Assembly: GCA_005473895.2 (NCBI GenBank)
Contig: SRJI02000018.1
Location: forward strand, 62,001-126,000
Direction: 5' to 3'
Length of the DNA stretch: 64,000 nucleotides
Source: Carideicomes alvinocaridis
GTDB lineage: Bacteria > Pseudomonadota > Alphaproteobacteria > Rhodobacterales > Rhodobacteraceae
Shown: positions 35,109 to 44,363 of the stretch, piece after piece
Layout of the letters: each line of letters starts with the position of its first letter
Numbering within the stretch: position 1 is the first letter of the stretch
Program-made: the position numbers and the translations under genes
Notes under the pieces: model-generated
What the model was told of the DNA's origin: nothing
Seen by the model: only the letters and a program-made list of their open reading frames with translations
Database searches by the model: none

Positions 35109-35528
35109 CTAGAGGAAAATGCCCGCCATCTCGCAGACCTTCGCCCATTCGTCCTCGGTCACCGGCTGGACGGAGAGGCGGGAATTCTTCACCAGGATCA
35201 TGTCGGCCAGCGCCGGCTCCGCCTTGATGTCGTCGAGCGTGACGGGCCTGCGCGCCGGGGCCAATGCCTTGATGTCCACGCAGTCCCAGCGGTCGTCGTC
35301 GGTGGTGCTGTCGGGATGCGCCTCGGCACAGACCTCGACCACGCCGACCACGGCCTTTTCCTTCTGCGAATGGTAGAAGAAGCCGCGATCGCCCAAGGCC
35401 ATCTCGCGCATGAAGTTGCGGGCCTGGTAGTTGCGGACGCCATCCCATTCCTCGCCCGCCTCGCCCTTGGCGACCTGGTCGTCCCAGGACCAGGTCGACG
35501 GTTCGGACTTGAACAGCCAGTAGCGCAT
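35109..35528 (-). CDS. EVE domain protein
   Basis: A 139-aa EVE-domain protein, a PUA-like fold that binds modified bases in RNA or DNA. RYWLFKSEPSTWSWDDQ at the start, WDGVRNYQARNFMREMALGDRGFFYHSQKEKAVVGVVEV and DDIKAEPALADMILVKNSRLSVQPV are diagnostic. This is the housekeeping form common in proteobacteria. The ATG at 35528 overlaps the YciI stop (ATGA). It forms a conserved chain tsaD-gpsA-yciI-EVE; tsaD also concerns tRNA modification. Confidence 0.93.
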   Translation of the reverse strand: MRYWLFKSEPSTWSWDDQVAKGEAGEEWDGVRNYQARNFMREMALGDRGFFYHSQKEKAVVGVVEVCAEAHPDSTTDDDRWDCVDIKALAPARRPVTLDDIKAEPALADMILVKNSRLSVQPVTEDEWAKVCEMAGIFL

Positions 35529-35797
35529 CAGCCGACGACCTTCTTCCATTCCATGATCTCCACCCGGTCGAACAGGCCCGCCTGCGCGTAGGGGTCGCCC
35601 GCCGCCCAATCTTCGGCCGCAGCCTTGTCGGGCAGGTCGAGGATCAGCAGCGAGCCCGTCATCTCGCCCTCTTCCAGCAGCGGACCGGCCAGGGTGACGC
35701 AGCCGGTCTGGTCGAGATAGGCGAGATGCTTGTCGCGGTTGGCCTTGCGGATCTCCAGCGCGCCGGGCTTGTCCCGGGCGATCACGGCAAAGGGCAT
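35528..35797 (-). CDS. YciI-family protein
   Basis: An 89-aa dimeric ferredoxin-like protein of the YCII family. MPFAVIARDKPGALEIRKANRDKHLAYL contains the His of the conserved H-D pair (Asp in LDLPDK region), and DPYAQAGLFDRVEIMEWKKV is the typical end. Function unknown, sometimes called a putative enzyme. It starts one base after the gpsA stop. Confidence 0.9.
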   Translation of the reverse strand: MPFAVIARDKPGALEIRKANRDKHLAYLDQTGCVTLAGPLLEEGEMTGSLLILDLPDKAAAEDWAAGDPYAQAGLFDRVEIMEWKKVVG

Positions 35798-35798
35798 G

Positions 35799-36764
35799 TC
35801 ATTCCTCCTTGAGCGGGCGGGCGAGCAGCAATTGCAGCGCCTCGATCACGTCGAGCTTGCCGTCGATCAGCCCGACGACGCAACGGGTGATCGGCATGTC
35901 GATGCCCAGCTTGTGGGCCCGGTCCAGCGTGGCATGGGCAGTCGCGGCCCCTTCCACGGTGATGCCCGGATCGAAGTCCTCGCGCCGGCCGATGGCCAGC
36001 CCGTAGCGGTAGTTGCGCGACCCCTCCGAGGTGCAGGTCAGCACCAGGTCGCCAAAGCCCGAGAGGCCCGCCAGCGTCTCCGGCTGGCCACCAAGCGCGG
36101 CGGCCATGCGCGACATCTCGGCATAGCCGCGGGTGATCAGCGCCGCGCGGGCGCTGTCGCCCAGCCCGGCGCCGTGGGCCGCACCGCAGGCGATCGCGAT
36201 GACGTTCTTCAGGGCGCCGCCCAGCTCTGCCCCGACCGTGTCGGTGGTGCGGTAGAGCCGGATGTTGTCGGTGGTCAGCTGGCGCTGCAGATCCTCGCCC
36301 AGCGACGGGTACTGGCAGGCCAGCGTCAGCGCCGTGGGCAGCCCGCCGGCGATGTCGTGGGCAAATGAGGGGCCAGTCAGGATCGCTGCCCGCGCCCCGG
36401 GCAGCACGTCGCGGATCACGGCGACGGGGCCGAGATTGCTTTCCAGCTCCACCCCCTTGCAGCAGGCGACCAGCGGCCGGGGCCGGAGCGGCGCGGCATG
36501 GTCGTGCAGCACCTGGCGCAGCTTCTGCATCGGCACCGCGAGCAGCAACGTATCCTGGGCCGCGACCCGGTCGAACTCCGACGTGGGGCGCAGGCGGTCG
36601 GGAAAATGCGCCCCCGGCAGGCGGGCGGCGTTCTCGCCCGAGGCCTCCATCTCGTGCACCCGCCGCCGGTCGCGGGCCCAGAGCACCGTGTCCCGCCCCG
36701 CCGCGGCCAGGGATATCGCCAGCGCCGTCCCGAAAGCCCCCGCGCCGATCACGCCCACGCTCAT
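35799..36764 (-). CDS. gpsA: NAD(P)-dependent glycerol-3-phosphate dehydrogenase
   Basis: Makes glycerol-3-phosphate from dihydroxyacetone phosphate for phospholipids. 321 aa. The cofactor motif is [19 protein letters not shown]; substrate residues lie in [18 protein letters not shown] (catalytic Lys) and [23 protein letters not shown]. The ATG at 36764 overlaps the tsaD stop, so the genes are coupled. Opposite in direction of reaction to glpD elsewhere in the window. Confidence 0.96.
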   Translation of the reverse strand: MSVGVIGAGAFGTALAISLAAAGRDTVLWARDRRRVHEMEASGENAARLPGAHFPDRLRPTSEFDRVAAQDTLLLAVPMQKLRQVLHDHAAPLRPRPLVACCKGVELESNLGPVAVIRDVLPGARAAILTGPSFAHDIAGGLPTALTLACQYPSLGEDLQRQLTTDNIRLYRTTDTVGAELGGALKNVIAIACGAAHGAGLGDSARAALITRGYAEMSRMAAALGGQPETLAGLSGFGDLVLTCTSEGSRNYRYGLAIGRREDFDPGITVEGAATAHATLDRAHKLGIDMPITRCVVGLIDGKLDVIEALQLLLARPLKEE

Positions 36765-37858
36765 GCCTTGGCCCCCTTCTTGCCGCTTCCCAGCATCCCG
36801 CCGCTCGCCACGTCCAGCGGCCAGCGCGGCCGGGCGGCGAGGGTCATCGTATCCCGGCGGCCGGCGCGAAACAGCTCCAGCCCCGCCCAGGCGATCATCG
36901 CCGCATTGTCGGTGCACAGGGCCAGCGGCGGCGCGGTGAAGGCCACGCCGCGCGCTTCGGCCACCGATTGCAGCGCCGCGCGGATGGTGCCGTTGGCCGC
37001 CACCCCGCCGGCGACCGCAATCATCGGCGCCTCCGGCGATAGCGCGAGGTAGTCGTCCAGCGCGCGGCGGGTCTTTTCCGCCAGCACATCGGCCACGGCC
37101 TCCTGGAAGGCGGCGCAGAGATCGGCCCGCGCCTGCCGCGGCAGCCCGCCATGTTCGGCGACGATTTTGTCCCGGGCGCGCAGCACTGCCGTCTTCAGCC
37201 CGGAAAAGGACATGTCGCAGCCCGGCCGGTCCAGCAGCGGGCGCGGCAGCCTGTAGCGGGTGGGGTCCCCGGCCTGCGCCTCGCGCTCCACCGCGGGGCC
37301 GCCGGGCTGGGGCAGGCCCAGCAACCGCGCCACCTTGTCGAAGGCCTCGCCCGGGGCGTCGTCGATCGTGCCGCCGAGGCGCGTGAACTCTTCGGCCCCG
37401 CGCACCAGCAGGATCTGGCAATGCCCGCCCGAGACCAGCAGCATCAGGTAGGGAAAGGGCGCCTCGCCCAGCAACCGGGGCGTCAGCGCGTGACCGGCCA
37501 GGTGGTTCACCCCGACCAGTGGCTTGCCCGTGGCGGCTGCCAGCCCCTTGGCGCACATCACGCCCGACAGGACCCCGCCGATCAGGCCCGGCCCGGCGGT
37601 GACCGCGATGGCGTCCACGTCGCGCAGGGCAAGGCCGGCCTCCGCCAGCGCCGCCTCCACGCAGTGGTCGAGCTTTTCGGTATGGGCGCGGGCCGCGATC
37701 TCGGGGACGACGCCGCCGTAATCGGTATGCAGCGCGGCCTGCCCTTCCACCACCGAGGACAGGATGACGGGCGCCGTGCCGGGCGCGTGGCGCAGCACTG
37801 CGGCGGCGGTGTCGTCGCAGGAACTTTCCAGTCCGAGGATGGTGAGGGTGCCGGCCAT
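36761..37858 (-). CDS. tsaD: tRNA N6-threonylcarbamoyladenosine transferase TsaD
   Basis: Transfers threonylcarbamoyl to A37 of tRNAs that read ANN codons, with TsaB and TsaE. 365 aa, ASKHA fold. [14 protein letters not shown] at the N-terminus, metal-binding VNHLAGHAL (HxxxH), LLVSGGHCQ and [12 protein letters not shown] are hallmarks. The ATG at 37858 begins the conserved domain. It is divergent from hemD with 71 bp between, a gene order conserved in alphaproteobacteria. Confidence 0.97.
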   Translation of the reverse strand: MAGTLTILGLESSCDDTAAAVLRHAPGTAPVILSSVVEGQAALHTDYGGVVPEIAARAHTEKLDHCVEAALAEAGLALRDVDAIAVTAGPGLIGGVLSGVMCAKGLAAATGKPLVGVNHLAGHALTPRLLGEAPFPYLMLLVSGGHCQILLVRGAEEFTRLGGTIDDAPGEAFDKVARLLGLPQPGGPAVEREAQAGDPTRYRLPRPLLDRPGCDMSFSGLKTAVLRARDKIVAEHGGLPRQARADLCAAFQEAVADVLAEKTRRALDDYLALSPEAPMIAVAGGVAANGTIRAALQSVAEARGVAFTAPPLALCTDNAAMIAWAGLELFRAGRRDTMTLAARPRWPLDVASGGMLGSGKKGAKA

Positions 37859-37929
37859 GTGCTGCCCGTTGCGATCGCTGTCAAAGGCAGGTAGCACCGG
37901 AAGGTGCAGCAAACAATCCCGGCCCCGCG

Positions 37930-38649
37930 ATGCCCCTGCCCCAGCTCCTGCTGACGCGCCCCGCGCCCGAGGCCGCGCGCCTGGCCGCCGCGCTGCAGGG
38001 CCGGGCCGAGATCGTGATCTCTCCGCTCATGCGGATCGTGCCGCTGGACCCGCCGGACCTGTCGGGCGCCGCGGGGCTGATCCTCACCTCGCCGAACGCG
38101 CTGCGCGCGGTGCCGCACCTGCCCGCGCTGCCCTGCTACGTGGTGGGCCCCCGGACGGCACAGGCGGCGGAGGCGGCGGGCGGCCATGTCGCTCTGGTGG
38201 CCGAGGACGCCGAGACGCTGCTGGCCGGGCTGACGGCGCGGCCCTCCGCCGGCCCGCTCTGGCACCTGCGAGGCGAGCATGCGCGCGGCGACGTGGCCGG
38301 ACGGCTGAGAGCGGCGGGCATGACGGTGGAGGAGCGCATCCTCTACCGCCAGGAGGCAACCGAACTCAGCGCCGCGGCGTTGGATGTGCTGAGAGGGTCT
38401 CGTCCCGTGGTCCTGCCGCTCTATTCTCCGCGCAGCGCGCAGATCTTCCTGTCCGCTGCGCCCGGGGTCCGGGCCCCGCTGCACTTGGTGGCGCTCAGCC
38501 CGGCGGTGGCGGAGGCGGCGCAGGTGGGGGGCGCGTCCTGGGCCAGCGTGACCGTGGCCGCCCGTCCCGAAGGCGATGCGATGCGTCGCGCGACGGAGGG
38601 ACGACTGGACGCGGTCGCGCGACTTGAGGCGGGTAGACGGGGCGTCTAA
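37930..38649 (+). CDS. hemD: Uroporphyrinogen-III synthase
   Basis: Closes hydroxymethylbilane with inversion of ring D in haem, siroheme and cobalamin synthesis. 239 aa; HemD is poorly conserved. [17 protein letters not shown] at the N-terminus, [28 protein letters not shown] and YRQEATEL fit the two-domain fold. Identity is supported by the following mic60 and hemY genes, the typical alphaproteobacterial block. Confidence 0.88.
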   Translation: MPLPQLLLTRPAPEAARLAAALQGRAEIVISPLMRIVPLDPPDLSGAAGLILTSPNALRAVPHLPALPCYVVGPRTAQAAEAAGGHVALVAEDAETLLAGLTARPSAGPLWHLRGEHARGDVAGRLRAAGMTVEERILYRQEATELSAAALDVLRGSRPVVLPLYSPRSAQIFLSAAPGVRAPLHLVALSPAVAEAAQVGGASWASVTVAARPEGDAMRRATEGRLDAVARLEAGRRGV

Positions 38650-38696
38650 GGTCGGTCCCTGACCCAGAAGGACTGGAATCGAAAGGACGGGCGCAG

Positions 38697-40211
38697 GTGG
38701 CGAGTTCCGACAAACCCGGCAAGACCGCGAAGAAGACAGCGCAAACCGCAGCCGGCAAGGGCCGGCAGACGGGGCGCGCGACGGAAGGCACCGCGAAAGC
38801 CAGCGAAGCCGGGGGCCCCTCGGGGACGGCCTCGGCATCCTCGACCGGCCCGGAGCGCGAGCTGAAGGCGCCGGTGACAAATTTCTCGCTGCCCGGCGGC
38901 GTAGGCTCCAAGGCGGCAGGCGCCTCCGCGGGGGCCTCCGGCGGGAAGGGCGCGGCCAAACGGGAGCTGAAGGCCCCGGTCACCGACCTCAAGAACCCGC
39001 GCAGGAGCGAGACGCCCGCGACCAGCTCGGCCAGCTCGGTCCCGCCCACCGGCAGCAAGTCGGCCGGGGCGAAGACCGAAGGCGCCACGGGGGCGAAACC
39101 CGCCGCGCAGAGCGCCCGGGCCACCGACACGACCAAGAGCGAGCCCGCGCGCAGCTCCGGTGGAAGCGGCCACGGCGCCGCCACCACCGGCGGGGCCACG
39201 GCCGCTACCGCGCAGCCCGCCCCGCGGCGCAGCGCCGGCTCCGTCTTTCTCCTGCTCCTCGGCGGCGTGATCGCGGCGGCCATCGGCTTTGGCGCGGCGT
39301 TCTACGCGATGGGTGGGCTGGGAAACCGCGACGACGGCTTCCGGTCCGAGACCAGCGCTGCCCTGCAGGACCAGTCGGAAGAGATCGCCGCCCTGCGCGA
39401 CCAGCTGTCCGGCGCGGCGCAATCGGGCGACCTAGACGCCCTGTCGGGCCGCCTGGACGAGGTCGAGGCGGCAAGCGGCGTCCCCGAGGAGGTCACCCAA
39501 CGTCTCGACTCGCTCGAGGGCCGCATCGACGAGATCGCCGCGCGCCTCGAGGAGCTGGAGAAGCGGCCGGTCTCCGAAGGTGTCTCGGAAGAGGCCATCG
39601 CCGCCTATGAGCGCGAGTTGCAGCGCCTGCAGGACAGCGTGGCCCAGCAGCGGCAGGAGGTCGAATCCATGGCCGCCAACGCCGCCGAGATGGAGCAGAA
39701 CGCGCAGGAAACCGCGCGCCAGACCATGGCCCGCTCGGCCGCGACCCGCATCCTGACCTCGCTGCAGGCCGGCGACGGTTTCGCCTCGGCCCTGGCCGAC
39801 CTGGAAGAGACCGGCACCGAGGTGCCCGAATTGCTGCGCCAGGTGGCCGACGAGGGCGTGGCCACCCGTGCCGCGCTGACCGAACGCTTTCCCGATGCCT
39901 CCCGCCGGGCGCTGGCCGCCGCGCGCGACGCCGCCCCGCAGGAGGGCGACATGGGCAGCCGTGTGGGCAACTTCCTGCGCGACCAGCTTGGCGCCCGCTC
40001 CGTCGCCCCGCGCGAGGGCGACGACCCCGACGCGGTCCTGTCGCGGGCCGAGGCGGCGGTAAAGGCGAACCGGCTGGGCGACGCGCTGGCCGAGATCGAG
40101 ACCCTGCCCGACGTGGCGCAGGCGGAAATGAAGGACTGGGTCGCGGATGCCACCGCCCGGCGCGATGCGCTGCAGGCGGCGGAACAGCTCGCCCAGGACC
40201 TCAACCAGTAA
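38697..40211 (+). CDS. Mitofilin (Mic60) family membrane protein
   Basis: A 504-aa inner-membrane protein. About 180 low-complexity residues rich in Ala, Gly, Ser and Lys are followed by one membrane helix (SVFLLLLGGVIAAAIGFGAAFYA, roughly 181-206, written here as family evidence), a long coiled coil (residues 230-340) and a C-terminal mitofilin domain. Bacterial Mic60 shapes intracytoplasmic membranes in alphaproteobacteria and is encoded in the haem operon, as here. The N-terminal part holds two copies of RELKAPVT (54-61 and 89-96). The start is a GTG at 38697. Confidence 0.85.
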   Translation: MASSDKPGKTAKKTAQTAAGKGRQTGRATEGTAKASEAGGPSGTASASSTGPERELKAPVTNFSLPGGVGSKAAGASAGASGGKGAAKRELKAPVTDLKNPRRSETPATSSASSVPPTGSKSAGAKTEGATGAKPAAQSARATDTTKSEPARSSGGSGHGAATTGGATAATAQPAPRRSAGSVFLLLLGGVIAAAIGFGAAFYAMGGLGNRDDGFRSETSAALQDQSEEIAALRDQLSGAAQSGDLDALSGRLDEVEAASGVPEEVTQRLDSLEGRIDEIAARLEELEKRPVSEGVSEEAIAAYERELQRLQDSVAQQRQEVESMAANAAEMEQNAQETARQTMARSAATRILTSLQAGDGFASALADLEETGTEVPELLRQVADEGVATRAALTERFPDASRRALAAARDAAPQEGDMGSRVGNFLRDQLGARSVAPREGDDPDAVLSRAEAAVKANRLGDALAEIETLPDVAQAEMKDWVADATARRDALQAAEQLAQDLNQ

Positions 40212-40223
40212 CGGGACGCATTC

Positions 40224-41786
40224 ATGCTTTGGTCGCTCATCAAGATTCTGATCTTCATCGCGCTGATCGCCGCGGCGACCCTGGGGGCCGGCTACCTGCT
40301 GGAAACCACCGGGGGCGTGCAGGTGACCGTGGGCGGCGTGGAATACACGCTGGGCCCGCTCCAGTCGGTCATCGCGGTGCTCCTGCTGCTGCTGGCGGTC
40401 TGGATCTTCCTCAAGCTCGCCGCGCTCCTGGTGGCCGTGCTGCGCTTCATCAACGGGGACGAGACGGCGCTGTCGCGTCACTTCGACCGCAACCGCGAGC
40501 GCAAGGGCTTCAAGGCGCTGAGCGAGGGGCTGATGGCCCTGGCCTCGGGCGAGGGGCGTGTCGCCATGTCCAAGGCGGCCAAGGCGGAGCGCTACCTGCG
40601 GCGGCCGGACCTGACGAACCTGATCACCGCGCAGGCGGCCGAGATGACGGGCGACCGGCGCAAGGCGGAAGAGGTCTATCGCCGGCTGGTCACCGATGAG
40701 CGGACCCGTTTCGTCGGCGTCCGCGGGATCATGAAGCAGAAGCTGGCCGAGGGCGACACCGAGACGGCGCTCAAGCTGGCGGAGCGGGCCTTTGCGCTCA
40801 AGCCCAAGCACGAGGAAACGCAGGACATCCTGCTGCGCCTCCAGACCGAGAAAGAGGATTGGGAAGGCGCGCGCAAGACGCTCAACACCAAGCTCAAGAC
40901 CGGCACCCTGCCGCGCGACGTCCACAAGCGGCGCGACGCGGTGCTGGCCCTGTCCGAGGCCCGCGGCGTGCTGGACGAAGGCCAGACGATCGAGGCCCGC
41001 GAGGCGGCGATCGAGGCGAACCGCCTGTCGCCGGACCTGGTGCCCGCCGCGGTGCTGGCCGCCCGCAGCTATGTCGAACAGGGCAAGCCGCGCTACGCGG
41101 TCCGCGTGATCAAGGCCGCCTGGCAGGCGCAGCCCCATCCCGACCTTGCCGCCGCCTTTGCCGCCATCGAGCCCGACGAGGCCCCGAAGGCGCGGATCAA
41201 GCGCTTCGGCACCCTGACCAAGATCCATCCCGATCATCGCGAAACCCGGCTGCTTCTGGCAGAGCTCAACATCGCGGCCGAGGATTTCCCCCAGGCCCGC
41301 CGCTCGCTCGGCGACCTGGCGGAGAAGGATCCGGATCAGCGCGTCCTGACCATCATGGCCGCCATCGAGCGCGGCGAGGGATCGTCGGACACGGTGGTGA
41401 AGGGCTGGCTGGCCCGGGCGCTTTCGGCCCCCCGCGGCCCGCAATGGGTCTGCGAGAACTGCCACAACATCCAGAGCGAATGGACGGCGGTCTGCACCAA
41501 TTGCCACAGCTTCGACACGCTGAGCTGGACCACGCCCCCGGCCTCGGCCACGCCCTCGACCACCGGGGTGGAGATGCTGCCGCTCATCGTCGGCTCCATC
41601 GAGGACAAGCGCGACAGCTCCCCTGCGACGCAGGGCGCCCCCGCGGCCGCCCGAGAGGTGCCCGATGCGGAGGTGGTGGTGCCCGAACCGAGCGGGCGTG
41701 CCGACGGTGCCGCGCCTTCCGGCGGGAGTGCGACGAAGGGTGTGGAAGAGGCCGCGAAACCCGATGCGGAGCCAGGCAAAAAATAG
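40224..41786 (+). CDS. hemY: HemY-like TPR membrane protein with C-terminal zinc ribbon
   Basis: A 520-aa inner-membrane protein: two helices (about 4-26 and 44-70), the HemY N-domain (FNGDETALSRHFDRNRE-like, read RFINGDETALSRHFDRNRERKGF) and TPR repeats. This is the proteobacterial HemY, not protoporphyrinogen oxidase; its role in haem synthesis is undefined. Near residue 410 comes a rubredoxin-like knuckle, CENC and CTNC ten residues apart, then a disordered Pro/Ala-rich tail. It follows mic60 by 12 bp. Confidence 0.9.
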   Translation: MLWSLIKILIFIALIAAATLGAGYLLETTGGVQVTVGGVEYTLGPLQSVIAVLLLLLAVWIFLKLAALLVAVLRFINGDETALSRHFDRNRERKGFKALSEGLMALASGEGRVAMSKAAKAERYLRRPDLTNLITAQAAEMTGDRRKAEEVYRRLVTDERTRFVGVRGIMKQKLAEGDTETALKLAERAFALKPKHEETQDILLRLQTEKEDWEGARKTLNTKLKTGTLPRDVHKRRDAVLALSEARGVLDEGQTIEAREAAIEANRLSPDLVPAAVLAARSYVEQGKPRYAVRVIKAAWQAQPHPDLAAAFAAIEPDEAPKARIKRFGTLTKIHPDHRETRLLLAELNIAAEDFPQARRSLGDLAEKDPDQRVLTIMAAIERGEGSSDTVVKGWLARALSAPRGPQWVCENCHNIQSEWTAVCTNCHSFDTLSWTTPPASATPSTTGVEMLPLIVGSIEDKRDSSPATQGAPAAAREVPDAEVVVPEPSGRADGAAPSGGSATKGVEEAAKPDAEPGKK

Positions 41787-41830
41787 GCTTTCGCCGCCCG
41801 TGACCCGGTGCTAAAGAGCGCCCCACCAGG

Positions 41831-41906
41831 GCCGGTGTAGCTCAGCTGGTAGAGCACGTCATTCGTAATGATGGGGTCGTAGGTTCGAGTCCTATCACCG
41901 GCACCA
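41831..41906 (+). tRNA. tRNA-Thr (anticodon CGT), CCA encoded
   Basis: Acceptor GCCGGTG pairs with CACCGGC. D-arm GCTC/GAGC; anticodon stem CGTCA/TGATG with loop TTCGTAA (anticodon CGT, decoding ACG); T-arm GTAGG-TTCGAGT-CCTAT. Discriminator A and encoded CCA at 41904-41906. 76 nt, all arms intact. Confidence 0.97.
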
Positions 41907-41944
41907 CTTTCCATCTCTGCTGCTATGGGTCACCTGATATCCCC

Positions 41945-42247
41945 ATGATCCGGGCCATCTTTCTCCCCCTCCTCGCGCTCACGCTCCTGTCCGGCTGTGC
42001 TGGTGGTGGCGGCGGCGCGATCGGCGGCGGGCGCACGGTGGTCGAGGGGGCGGGCCCGGAGGAGTTGCTGAAGCTGCGGGCCGGTCCCGGGCTCGGCTTC
42101 CGGGTCGTGCTGGGGCTGCCGGACGGCACTGCGCTCTACCGTCGCGACTGCGTGACGGAGATGGGCCAGCTCTGGTGCCGGGTCTCCCTCGCCGAGGCAC
42201 CCGGGATCACCGGCTATGTCTCGGCCGATTACCTGTCGGACGAGTGA
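41945..42247 (+). CDS. Lipoprotein with SH3-like domain
   Basis: A 100-aa small envelope protein. The signal peptide ends in the lipobox LLSGC, so the mature protein is likely lipidated at Cys18. A Gly-rich linker leads to a bacterial SH3 (SH3b) domain: LLKLRAGPGLGFRVVLGLPDGTALYRRDC, WCRVSLAEAPGITGYVSADYL. SH3b domains often bind peptidoglycan. Two cysteines in the domain could pair. Confidence 0.85.
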   Translation: MIRAIFLPLLALTLLSGCAGGGGGAIGGGRTVVEGAGPEELLKLRAGPGLGFRVVLGLPDGTALYRRDCVTEMGQLWCRVSLAEAPGITGYVSADYLSDE

Positions 42248-42707
42248 CGGCGCACCCCTCGTAATTGGCGAGAGCGAAGGGGAAGGTTGCCCTTGGCTCG
42301 TACGGCGCCGCTCGCCGCGAAAGAGCCGGCCAGTCATAGTGATAGAATTGGACGAGACCCCGCGGTGCGGCAAGACGCGCTGCGTCCGGCTGTCTCGCCT
42401 GATCGCGTCGGGCTGGCCGGTTTCCAGCCACGCATGAGCTTCCGGCAAATCATGGCCCCGGCCAAACTCCATCCGCGAGGGGTCGGATTGTCATAGCCCA
42501 CACGGAGTTTCCCCTGAGCCTCCGGTCCTCTGCGCTCCCGGCATTGCGCGGAAAAAGCGAACACGCAGCGCCCGACCTCCCTCGATAAGGGCAAAACCCT
42601 CCCCGCCGGGCCATTTTCCTGCTAGTCTCGGCCGGCGTCACGCAGCCTGACACCACGCCGCGACGGGTCGACCCCGTACCGGCCTCGGCCAGAACGGAGC
42701 ACCGCCC
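42248..42707. other. Gene-free stretch of 460 bp
   Basis: Between the SH3 lipoprotein and the next secreted protein I see no frame with a credible start, family match or ribosome site, and no strong hairpin with a T-tract. It presumably holds the promoter of the gene at 42708. Base composition is a little less G+C rich than the coding parts, with short AT-richer patches. Confidence 0.4.
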
Positions 42708-43109
42708 ATGTTGACCAGGATTGCCCTTTTCATGATCGCCAGCGCGTCGGCCGCCCAGGCCGACGGCTACGGGTTCCGGACCCCTTCGGGGAACATTTAT
42801 TGCAACGGCTCGATCGAGGGCGGCGAGATCGGCTGCAGCATCGTGGAGCGCAGCGGCCCGCCCGCGGCGCCGGATCCGGGCGCCTGCAGCGGGGTCTGGG
42901 GGCATCACGTCCAGCTCGGCCCGACGGGACCGGCCCAGGTGGTCTGCGGCGCCGTCCCCCGCAAGTCGACCTATACGGACGTGGCCCCCTACGGCGTCTC
43001 GGGGCAGTTCGCGGAGATCACCTGCCACTCGGCCACCAGCGGGCTGCAATGCGCCAACCCGCAGGGCCACGGCTTCTTCCTGTCGCGGGCCAAGCAGGCG
43101 ATCTGGTAG
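42708..43109 (+). CDS. Small secreted cysteine-rich protein
   Basis: A 133-aa protein with an N-terminal signal peptide (LTRIALFMIASASAAQA). The mature part has six cysteines, enough for three disulfides, and opens YGFRTPSGNIYCNGSIEGGEIGCSI. The PSGNIYC string recurs in a group of small secreted proteins of unknown function (similar to DUF6636). No catalytic motif is evident. Exported to the periplasm or outside. Confidence 0.75.
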   Translation: MLTRIALFMIASASAAQADGYGFRTPSGNIYCNGSIEGGEIGCSIVERSGPPAAPDPGACSGVWGHHVQLGPTGPAQVVCGAVPRKSTYTDVAPYGVSGQFAEITCHSATSGLQCANPQGHGFFLSRAKQAIW

Positions 43110-43257
43110 CGGCAGGGCGTCGGCTGGCGATTGGTTTGGTGGCAAGGGTCATCCCCGCGGCCTGACCCATCGCGCCCTTGTGCGAGTCCTGCGCCAACAC
43201 CGCCCCGATGAGCCTGCGGCGCTGCCCCTCCGACTGGCCAGAGCTCGCGGAACGGCA

Positions 43258-43290
43258 GAAAAGCAAAGGGCGGCCACCGGGGCCGCCCTT
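43258..43290 (-). terminator. Rho-independent terminator of the pyrimidine ABC transporter genes
   Basis: On the minus strand AAGGGCGGCC pairs perfectly with GGCCGCCCTT around a 5-base loop, followed by TGCTTTTC. It lies 23 bp after the binding-protein stop and ends the long minus-strand unit. Confidence 0.88.
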
Positions 43291-43312
43291 CCCGCGTCGC
43301 GTCAGGCGAGGA

Positions 43313-44302
43313 TCACTCGAACGCCTTGTCGGTCACGTCGTGGGTCCAGGCGCCCTCGGGCTCCTTGGTGATGACCGGGTCGGAGCCGCCGGAGAGCAGC
43401 GATTCCACGGTGCGCTGGTAGTCTTCCTCGTTCAGCGTGCCGTCGGTGCCCGCGGTCAGCTTGGAGACTTCGCGCATCATGCGGCGCTGGTGCTTCTCGG
43501 TCTGGGCGCCGGTCTCGTCGTTCTCGAGCACGATGTCCGCCGCCTCGTCGGGGTTCTCCTCGGCCCATTTCCAGCCCTTCATGGAGGCCCGGACGAACCG
43601 CGCCATCTTGTCCACGAAGGCCGGATCCTCGAGGTCGTCCTCCAGCGCGTAGAGACCGTCCTCGAGCGTGGCGACGCCCTGGTCCTCGTACTTGAAGGTG
43701 ATCAGGTCATCCTCGGAGATGCCCGCGTCGATGACCTGCCAGTACTCGTTGTAGGTCATGGTCGAGATGCAGGCCGCCTGCTTCTGCAGCAGCGGGTCGA
43801 CGTTGAAGCCCTGCTTGAGCACCTCGACGCCGTCCTCGCCACCCTCGGTCGGGATGTCGAGCTGGCTCATCCAGGACAGGAACGGATATTCGTTGCCGAA
43901 GAACCAGACGCCCAGGGTGTGGCCGGGGAAATCCTCGGGGCCCTTGATGCCGGATTCCTTGAGACAGGTCAGCATCATGCCGGAGGACTTGAAGGGCTGG
44001 GCGATATTGACCAGCGGCAGCCCCTTCTCGCGCGCGGCCAGCGCCGCGGGCATCCATTCCACGATCACGTCGGCGCCGCCACCGGCGATCACCTGCGTCG
44101 GCGCGATGTCCGGGCCGCCCGGCTTGATCGTGACGTCGAGGTTCTCGTCCTCGTAGAACCCCTGCTCCTTGGCGACGTAATAGCCGGCGAACTGCGCCTG
44201 GGTGACCCATTTCAGCTGCAGCGTCACCTCGTCCTGCGCCTGCGCCGTCCCGGCGAGCATCGCCGCCCCCAGCGCCGCACCGGCAAGTTTCTTCATAACC
44301 AT
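43313..44302 (-). CDS. ABC transporter substrate-binding protein (NMT1/ThiY type)
   Basis: A 329-aa periplasmic binding protein with signal peptide (KKLAGAALGAAMLAGTAQAQ). VTLQLKWVTQAQFAGYYVAKEQGFYEDENLDVTIKPGG is the typical start of the NMT1/ThiY group, which binds pyrimidine-like and related nitrogen compounds. The first of two nearby ATG (44302) is preferred since AAGGAGG lies 8 bases upstream. It is last in a unit with two permeases, an ATPase and dihydropyrimidinase, so a pyrimidine or hydantoin ligand is likely but not proven. Confidence 0.9.
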   Translation of the reverse strand: MVMKKLAGAALGAAMLAGTAQAQDEVTLQLKWVTQAQFAGYYVAKEQGFYEDENLDVTIKPGGPDIAPTQVIAGGGADVIVEWMPAALAAREKGLPLVNIAQPFKSSGMMLTCLKESGIKGPEDFPGHTLGVWFFGNEYPFLSWMSQLDIPTEGGEDGVEVLKQGFNVDPLLQKQAACISTMTYNEYWQVIDAGISEDDLITFKYEDQGVATLEDGLYALEDDLEDPAFVDKMARFVRASMKGWKWAEENPDEAADIVLENDETGAQTEKHQRRMMREVSKLTAGTDGTLNEEDYQRTVESLLSGGSDPVITKEPEGAWTHDVTDKAFE

Positions 44303-44363
44303 GGTCTAGACCTCCTTGTCGTTATTGCCTTGCTTGTCGTCTTCTTCTTGTCGTTCGCGCCTC

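Noticed and set aside
39432-41507. Open frame of 691 codons on the minus strand across mic60 and hemY
   Set aside because: Antisense shadow of two genes with clear domains.
40224-41786. Calling HemY a protoporphyrinogen oxidase
   Set aside because: There is no FAD-binding motif; the protein is the TPR membrane HemY of proteobacteria, a different family with the same name.
44315-44354. Three copies of CTTGTCGT between the binding protein and permease genes
   Set aside because: Uneven spacing (18 and 14 bp) in a T- and C-rich spacer; probably chance or simple slippage, with no clear function.
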